Positions 57,040-64,000 of a stretch of 64,000 nucleotides of DNA are shown piece by piece (position 1 is the first letter of the stretch; each line of letters starts with the position of its first letter). The notes beneath the pieces are model-generated. The model was not told the origin of the DNA. It made no database searches and was given only the letters and a program-made list of their open reading frames with translations. A program made the translations under genes and the position numbers. Source of the DNA: Siphonodentalium dalli (Eukaryota > Mollusca > Scaphopoda > Gadilida > Siphonodentaliidae); assembly GCA_032622095.1 (NCBI GenBank), contig CP136063.1:39286106-39350105 (forward strand), given 5' to 3'.

Positions 57040-57397
57040 GATGGATTATCCCTTCCTAAATCTGTTTTCCTGGGTGTAAAATAATTAATTGACAATCAAA
57101 GACCCCTGTCTGAAAATGTATCTATCGATTAGTATTGATTTTATTCTTATATAATACAACAATAATTTGGGACCTTTTTCAGTACCATTTTTAGAACATA
57201 CTATCATGAAACTTTCTGGCAATCTCAGATAGCGATAGAGTTCTCCCACATGCTATGCTCTGAATGTTTTCTGCGGGCCATAAAATGTCCCAAATTGGTT
57301 GTACACCTGAAATTTGAAAATAAAATCACTATTAACTGATAGAAGCGTTTCTGGACAGGAGTCTTCGATTCAAATTTATTATTTTATACCCATGATG
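57040..57397 (+). mobile_element. Diverged U-family copy starting at the HECT stop codon
   Basis: GATGGATTATCCC follows a TTAA at 57036-57039 that contains the HECT TAA. Later landmarks are CCCCTGTCTGAAAATG, CTATCGATTAGTATTGATTT and GACAGGAGTCTTCGATTCAA. It is roughly 70-75 percent similar to other U copies and lacks the right terminus. Confidence 0.7.
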
Positions 57398-57406
57398 TCA
57401 AGTTTG

Positions 57407-58183
57407 ACCTGATCTGATTTATATTAAATTTGGGGAGTTTCTATGAAACTAGCGACTTTCACTGCATTGATGAAAACTGGCAGTTTTTGGCGACCTTCAT
57501 CATGCAGTGATAACAGGTAGTTTCATGGAAAATACTCAACATATTCAGTATATATCAAGTACAGGCCATATGACACTAGATATGTCAAAGCTACAAGTAC
57601 AGGCCATATGACACTAGATATGTCAAAGCTACAAGTACAGGCCATATGACACTAGATATGTCAAAGCTACAAGTACAGGCCATATGACACTAGATATGTC
57701 AAAGCTACAAGTACAGGCCATATGACACTAGATATGTCAAAGCTACAAGTACAGGCCATATGACACTAGACTGTATAACCAATGTATGTCAAAGCTACAA
57801 GTACAGGCCATATGACACTAGACTGTATAACCAATGTATGTCAAAGCTACAAGTACAGGCCATATGACACTAGACTGTATAACCAATGTATGTCAAAGCT
57901 ACAAGTACAGGCCATATGACACTAGATATGTCAAAGCTACAAGTACAGGCCATATGACACTAGATATGTCAAAGCTACAAGTACAGGCCATATGACACTA
58001 GACTGTATAACCAATGTATGTCAAAGCTACAAGTACAGGCCATATGACACTAGACTGTATAACCAATGTATGTCAAAGCTACAAGTACAGGCCATATGAC
58101 ACTAGACTGTATAACCAATGTATGTCAAAGCTGGGTATAGTTCAACCTGATCTGATTTATATTGAATTTGGGGAGTTTCTATT
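57407..58183. repeat. Minisatellite array 4 (38/52-bp units) between 47-bp direct repeats
   Basis: GACCTGATCTGATTTATATT and TTGGGGAGTTTCTAT occur at both 57407-57454 and 58136-58183. Between them, 57555-58132 holds 13 units of ACAAGTACAGGCCATATGAC plus ACTAG, then either ATATGTCAAAGCT (38 bp) or ACTGTATAACCAATGTATGT plus CAAAGCT (52 bp). The order is SSSSSLLLSSLLL (S short, L long). Units are almost identical within each class. Confidence 0.95.
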
Positions 58184-58524
58184 TGCACTATATGATTTAA
58201 CATATAACTGAGCAGAATCAACTATATACTGTTTCCACTAACTGAGCAAAAAAAATAAAATATATGCGCTATATGATTGTACATACACGTAATTTGGTAT
58301 CTAGTTACGGATTAGTTCCCATATCCATGGCCTTGGCATGGGCCTGGCATAAAACTGCCGGAGTACAATTGACATACACTGGAGAGCCTTGTCTCCCTTT
58401 GCAGCTTCGCAGCGGTGGTCCACAGGAGCCAGCTGTCTGACGTGCACTGACATCCATAAATGTCATCGCTCTATTAATATATAACTGGACATAGTACAAT
58501 CGGCATCATAACAGATTTTGAAAG
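58184..58524. promoter_or_regulatory. 5' flank of the 58525 frame with a TATA-like box
   Basis: TATTAATATATAAC at about 58472-58485 lies some 40 bp upstream of the ATG; GC content rises from about 58310. Promoter assignment is tentative. Confidence 0.3.
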
Positions 58525-59159
58525 ATGTCATCAGAAGATATTACCACCATGACATCTCCATCAAATGAGGTTCTTCAACTGGATTTCACCATTTATAACG
58601 GCGATCTGCTGCCTTGCAGTCAGCTGGGGAAATCAACAGAAGCGATCCTGAATGACGTTATGAGGGATTTTATCCCCATAACAAACCAGAGACAGCCTTT
58701 AAATATGATGCGAGGCCGTTTTCAACATGCGGCTGACAGTGGCTACACTCCGGAGGGACTGACACTTGAATTTAAGATCAGCGAGGCCGACGAAGAATTG
58801 CACCAGCTTATACATACTGGTGTCGAGGAGGGCCATAAAGCTTTCATTAAGTCACTTGTGGCTCTTCTTGACGTAAAGATTGCCTCATTGAACTCGGAAC
58901 TGAAAACGGCAGTGACCCAAGCCAACCCCAAAGTGGAGATGTGCGGAACCGGATTATCTCGGAAACTAGGAAACATAACAACGAATGTGCAGACAGACTC
59001 CTAGATTACAAGATGCAACTGCGTGCAGACTACATGAAAGGGCGGCATACTTCGGGCGTGTCGCAGGAATATTCATTCAAAAAACCAAACAGGGATAACC
59101 GCCGACACCACGGGTCGCATCACGGGAAATGGAGGAACCAAAAAGGCAACGGGCCCTAG
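58525..59159 (+). pseudogene. Unrecognised protein-coding frame with one frameshift and a basic C-tail
   Basis: A clean frame of 159 codons runs from ATG 58525 to a TAG at 59002-59004. It includes LQLDFTIYNGDLLPCSQLGK, MRGRFQHAADSGYTPEGLTL, FKISEADEELHQLIHTGVEE and GHKAFIKSLVALLDVKIASL. In the -1 frame, overlapping from about 58941, coding-like sequence continues to 59159: ETRKHNNECADRLLDYKMQL, RADYMKGRH, then a His/Arg/Lys-rich end NRRHHGSHHGKWRNQKGNGP. A single -1 shift gives one protein of about 210 residues: an alpha-helical middle and a nucleic-acid-binding-like basic tail, reminiscent of ORF1 or gag-type proteins of retroelements. I do not recognise the family. It could be a recent pseudogene or, less likely, use recoding. 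GC content and codon use differ from the AT-rich surroundings. Possible polyadenylation signals follow near 59246. Confidence 0.5.
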
Positions 59160-60087
59160 TGCACTCATTGAACATTCTGTGTCGTGACAATTGTGAACGA
59201 TACTGTGACATTTGTACACCTACATTCATGGCTTGTTTTGTGATGACATTAAATTTATTTTAATGTATTTTCTCCTTATCATTGGTTATTTATACAATAA
59301 CCGACGATTCAATTATATCTACCCGGGTCACATCCACACACTGATTTATCAGATACATAGGTTGAATCGCCTACTGCGGGAACTCATACACTCAATTAGT
59401 AATTATTATTATTAAATAATAATTGTTACTACCCAATATGCACCTAAAACTCTGTCTCTCTTACATTTAGAGATACATCACCGATCGGACCACACTGTAC
59501 AGCAGTGCATCGGCTCCATGTAACAGGTGTCAATTAAATTGATAGCCACTCCCACTTCTAAGTACACATCGTTCTGGCATCTGAAATATGAGGCTGTGTG
59601 AGATTTGGTAGATAAGATCTGACCCACATTCTAAGACGCAAAAATCTGTGTGAGAAGAAAACAGTCATATATAAGAGACTTTCTCGGGGTCATGTGACCA
59701 CCTAATACAACGCTATGTTACACTATAATATAAGAAATATGTTGAGGAAAAGGCATCTGTATTACAGACGTTCGCGACTGGCATGCCATACAGATTGTAA
59801 TACACTAAACCGCTAACAGTAGGCCAGCAAAACACAAATATTTGTTGTTGATCATTTGTCAGTGCCCACCCTGATAGGCATATATACACACTCGCCCGTC
59901 CCTAATGTTTTTTTTTTTGTACCTTATTTAAAATATAGGCCTATTGGACATTTTTTGACGGCGCTATAGGCCTATATATAGGCATAAAGCTTGTTTCTAA
60001 GAGCGAATGTATCTAGGCTTGTATAGGCGCAGACCTGTTGGTTAAGAGTAATGGGGTCGGTATATCTAAGGTGCGCTATTTAAAATG
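59160..60087. other. No recognised gene
   Basis: AT-rich sequence with several TAGGCCTA-type short palindromes (59936-59990). Confidence 0.35.
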
Positions 60088-61950
60088 AAAGTGTCAATGA
60101 CACTGTAGCTCAACTTAGGTAGGGGAATAATTTAATGGTCGACAGTAAATGGAGGAATAGGAAAAGTGCTAATTGAAATGTCTAAGTAAGACTAGATGTA
60201 CATGTCAATATCAACATTCATAACAGGTTTCTTAATGATCGGATCAGGGATGTGGTGATTATGGTGTGCCAAAGGATTTATTGATGCAAAGAGTAAATTC
60301 TAAAATGGCCACCGGCAGCCATGTTTTTTTCCGAATTACCCCAAAATGACTTGTTCCCATCTACAGCCTTTACAAATCTCATAATGATCTGATCAAAGGT
60401 ATTACCTGTAGGCTGTACCAATGGATTTAGTCATGCAAAGAGTAAAATCCAAGATGGCTGCTAGAGGCCATGTTTTTCGGCTGAACGACCCCAAAATGAC
60501 TCGTTTCCCCATCTACATGTCATTGTTAACATACATGACAAATTTCATGAAGTTCCGACCAAAGCTACGACCTGTAGCCCGCACCAAAGGATTTATTCAT
60601 GTAAAGAGTAAAATCCAATATGGCTGCTGGCGGACATGTTTTTTAGCCAAACGACCCCAAAATGACTCGTTCCCATCTACATGTTAATATTAACATCCAT
60701 GATAAATATCATGATGATCAGACAAACAGTACGACCTGTAGCCCGTGCCAATGGATTGAATTTTGAAATCCAAGATGGCTGCCAGCGGCCATGTTTTTTG
60801 GCCGTATGACCCCAAATTGACTCGTTCCCATACACATGTTAATATCAATATTCATGACAAATTTCATAAAGGTCAGACCAAAGGTACGACCTGTAACCCG
60901 CGACAAAGGATTTAGTCATGCAAAGAGTAAAATCCAAGATGGCTGCTGGCGGCCATGTTTTTTGGCCGAATGACCCAAAAATCACTCGTTCCCATCTACA
61001 TGTCATTGTTAACATCCATGACAAATTTCATGAAGTTCTGACCAAAGCTACAACCTGTAGCCCGTGCCAAAGAATTTAGTCATGCAAAGAGTAAAATCCA
61101 AGATGGCTGCTGGCGGCCATATTTTTTGGCTGAACGACCCCAAAATCACTCGTTCCCATCTACATGTCAATATTAACATCCATGACTAATTTCATGATGA
61201 TCAGACGAACAGCACGACCTGTAGCCCGCGCCAATGGATTGAATTTTGAAATCCAAAATGGCCACCAGCGGCCATGTTTTTTGGCCGAATGACCCCAAAA
61301 TGACTCGTTCCCATCTACATGTCAATGTCAACATTCATGACAAAATTCATAAAGATCAAACCATAGGTACGACCTGTAGCCCGCGCCAAAGGATTTAGTC
61401 ATGCAAAGAGTAAAATCTGTGATGGCTGCTGGCGGCCATGTTTTTTGGCCGAACAACCCCAAAATGACTCGTTCCCATATACATGTCATTGTTAACATCC
61501 ATGACAAATGTCATGAAGTTCCGATCAAAACTACGACCTGTAGCCTGCGCCAAATGATTTAGTCATGCAAAGAGTAAAATCCAAGATGGCTGCTGACGGC
61601 CATGTTTTTTGGCCGAACGACCCCAAAATGACTCGTTCCCATCTACATGTCAATATTAACATCCATGACAAATTTCATGATGATCAAACGAACAGTACGA
61701 CCTGTAAACCGCGCCAATGGATTGAATCTTGAAATCCAAGATGGCTGCCAGCGGCCATGTTTTTTGGCCGAATGACCCCAAAATGACTCGTTCCCATCTA
61801 CATGTCAATGTCAACATTCATGACAAATTTCATAAAGATCAGACACAAGGTACGACCTGTAGCCCGCGCCAAAGGAAATTGTTGACGCACACACGACGGA
61901 CGCCAAGCCATGGCAATAGCTCAAACTTACAAAAGTAAGTTGAGCTAAAA
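60088..61950 (+). mobile_element. Tandem-repeat element H, copy 2
   Basis: Left end TGTCAATGACACTGTAGCTC as at 36474; about ten to eleven units of roughly 155 bp with AATCCAAGATGGCTGC, GGCCATGTTTTTTGGCCGAA, GACCCCAAAATGACTCGTTC and ACGACCTGTAGCCCG. The right end is ACGCACACACGACGG, then the hairpin AGCTCAAACTTAC with GTAAGTTGAGCT. Alternate units end in AAGAGTAAAATCC or TTGAATTTTGAAATCC, so a two-unit period of about 310 bp is visible. Confidence 0.8.
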
Positions 61951-63384
61951 ATGTGTCCCTCTCAACCAGCATGGGGTTTATAGTAATGCAAATTTGCATA
62001 ACAGTAGAAGGCCTATATATGCACCATGCATTGATATGCTACTGCCCTCTCGTGTTCTTACATGTTCATGTTTTCACTTTTCGTCGGTCCGCCAGATATA
62101 TTGATGAAAATTGTTTCATAATTTGGTTTGAACACCGTAGACCTATACGTTATTGTTTCGTTGTTATACTTAATATCGTTTCCTGTATCTTATTCATTAG
62201 CTGATACTGGTGTATTTCAAATTTGCAACTGATTGTTTTCCCAAATTGAACTCTTGCAGCTTCCATAACGTTATACTTTTAATTTCACTTCAACTGTTTA
62301 CATTTTCTTTGGACTGAAATGACCATTGCACAGGAGTATGATAGGACATAGATTTCAATTAAACATGTACACGACAGAGTAGACCATCATATCTGGTGGC
62401 TATTGTGTTGTATAATAAAGAATATTAATTTAATTACGCTTCATACACTCCAATCATGCATGATAATCAACCATTCTATTATGTTTTCTTATGGAAATAT
62501 TCTATACCATGGGTACTTACACCTGGTGTGTCTTGATTGACATAATAGTAATCTTGTACAGTATCAATTGTTTGTCTGTCTGTTTGTTGTTTTTGTAAAA
62601 CCCTGTTATTTCGCTGTGTTGAACTGGCTATGTAGGCTACACATGACACGGGGTAGGTAATGTTAATTGTAATGTTTCGTCCAATTTAATAAAATATGGT
62701 CATTTCATTTCAGAATTCCGTTAAATTCAATTCTTATTTTATAAAGGGGTATATAGACGCATGTAAATGTAACATTAATTTCAAACTAACGGCTACATAA
62801 TTCACATGTATGCCAAATTAAATATCAGCGCCATACCCCGTCAAGACTATGATACTAAGTGCCACTTTATATAAAGGCTGAGGCAAGCTAGAGATATAAA
62901 ATACAAACACCCTCCCCTGCCATCATGAAAAGGTGATGATCAACTGGCAAGAAATCTATTGCCGTCTTACCGAACACAGTTTGTTGACAGAGATAGGATT
63001 CACTGAACATTCAGATTTCAAACTAGGTGAGTACTCAGTTTATAAATTATATGATATTTTTAACTTTTAAAAGTAGGCCTACAAGACGGCGCAAGTTTTC
63101 TTTGTGAAATTTGGTAAAATTATTGTGACACAATACCGCTATGTCAACGATCTACTTTATGTCTTAATACGAGCATTACACTGTAGTGAATGTACTAGTA
63201 TGATACCTTACAAGTTATAATAAAAAGCTATAAATGTTTATGAAATGTAGCCTCATTTTCATTTTAAATCATTGTCCATTCGACCTTTGTAATTGTATCT
63301 GTATTTAGTGTAGGCCTATAGACTATAGCCAATAGCCTTACCTTGTTACGCACTGGCTTAGGTCAAGGTAAATATTGTTAGACC
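61951..63384. other. No recognised gene
   Basis: AT-rich sequence with short frames only (for example 61953-62204). Several TAGGCCTA motifs occur after 63070. Confidence 0.35.
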
Positions 63385-63478
63385 AATGCATTCTCTTACA
63401 TATACGGTAGGAGGCTCCCTTTGAGCAACTCACATAATATGATATATAAGTATAATAAGAGAATATGCATTGGCACAG
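63385..63478. mobile_element. Degenerate half of the double-palindrome element
   Basis: CCAATGCATTCTCTTACATA at the left and AAGAGAATATGCATTGGCAC plus AGG at the right, with a diverged centre. Confidence 0.7.
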
Positions 63479-64000
63479 GATTTTCGCAAAATTGCATGAA
63501 GTTCCCTCCATGAAAACATTGAAAAGGTTTAGATTTCAGTTAGTTTCTAAATTCTATAACAATATCTGGACACAAAATGTACATAGGGCCAAATAAATAA
63601 GTACCTTCGTTTCCGGTAACAGCAGGCAAAAAATTAGAGTGGGGAGGGGGGTAAACCTTTTTTCTTTTTAATTTCCATACCCGGCAACGCACAATGTAAT
63701 AACAGCCCTTAAATGTATTGTAGATACAGATATACTATGTAATAATGTATATATATATAGTCTATCTAGATATAATATTGTAATGAACTTGCAAGACACT
63801 TTATATTATATTCTTTTATTTAAGTTTTATTTACCATATGGCCTGGCAATAACAGGAGTCAAGACGGCTCTTTGTACAAATCTCGCATATATGAGTGGCG
63901 GTCTTGAATCTTATGTCTTAGGGAAGCTTTAACCACACCACTACCTTCCCCACATTTGACACAAAAATAATAAGTCAATTTGTTTTTTTATGCCTATAGA
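63479..64000. other. No recognised gene
   Basis: AT-rich sequence to the window edge. TATATATATA-type runs lie near 63747. Confidence 0.35.

Noticed and set aside
58525-59159. Programmed -1 frameshift gene
   Set aside because: No convincing X-XXY-YYZ slippery heptamer or downstream pseudoknot was found in the overlap; a simple indel is more likely, so recoding is mentioned only as a possibility.

Overview
This is nuclear DNA from a marine invertebrate, most likely a bivalve or related mollusc. It is AT-rich. The evidence is split coding exons, runs of C2H2 zinc fingers, CR1-like LINE relics, a tRNA-derived SINE whose 3' part resembles bivalve SINEs, many short foldback DNA transposons, and long tandem-repeat elements that end in GACGGACGG-type microsatellites and a hairpin. 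No bacterial-type operon, rRNA gene or CRISPR is present. The species cannot be named from this sequence alone.

Layout. 1-1979 is a two-unit minisatellite. 2.1-7.9 kb holds two copies of a LINE-derived repeat, one split by a 2.35-kb transposon, with a short five-finger zinc-finger gene between them. 9.7-12.6 kb holds a self-inserted transposon family (called U here) and a tandem-repeat element. 12.6-13.3 kb is a decayed PIN/FEN1-like gene, followed by a 54/61-bp minisatellite to 14.85 kb. 16.7-20.7 kb is a minus-strand C2H2 zinc-finger locus with one nine-finger reading frame and a decayed downstream part carrying two MITEs. 20.7-28.9 kb is a nest: zinc-finger relics flank a LINE relic, which contains a 5.5-kb MULE-like element with a perfect 9-bp target duplication, which contains a 1.3-kb transposon. 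29-40 kb is a SINE and blocks of 110-200-bp tandem-repeat elements, MITEs and U copies.

41.2-46.0 kb is one homogeneous array of about 145 copies of a 33-bp unit. 46-50 kb is more repeats. 50.2-57.0 kb carries a plus-strand exon series: a BEN-like exon, then exons of a HECT-type ubiquitin-ligase domain. The HECT exons join in phase but contain two frameshifts, a hAT MITE, a piggyBac-like MITE (itself holding a pogo-like MITE) and a U copy exactly at the stop codon. 57.5-58.1 kb is a 38/52-bp minisatellite, 58.5-59.2 kb an unrecognised protein-coding frame with one frameshift, and 60.1-61.95 kb a large tandem-repeat element.

The only plausibly translated genes are the two zinc-finger frames (4509-5090 and 18316-19137) and perhaps the 58525 frame. 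The rest is mobile DNA, its debris, and satellites. The most informative content is the insertion history: clean target-site duplications give a relative order of events, and one U transposon carries a zinc-finger fragment whose donor locus is still present in the window.
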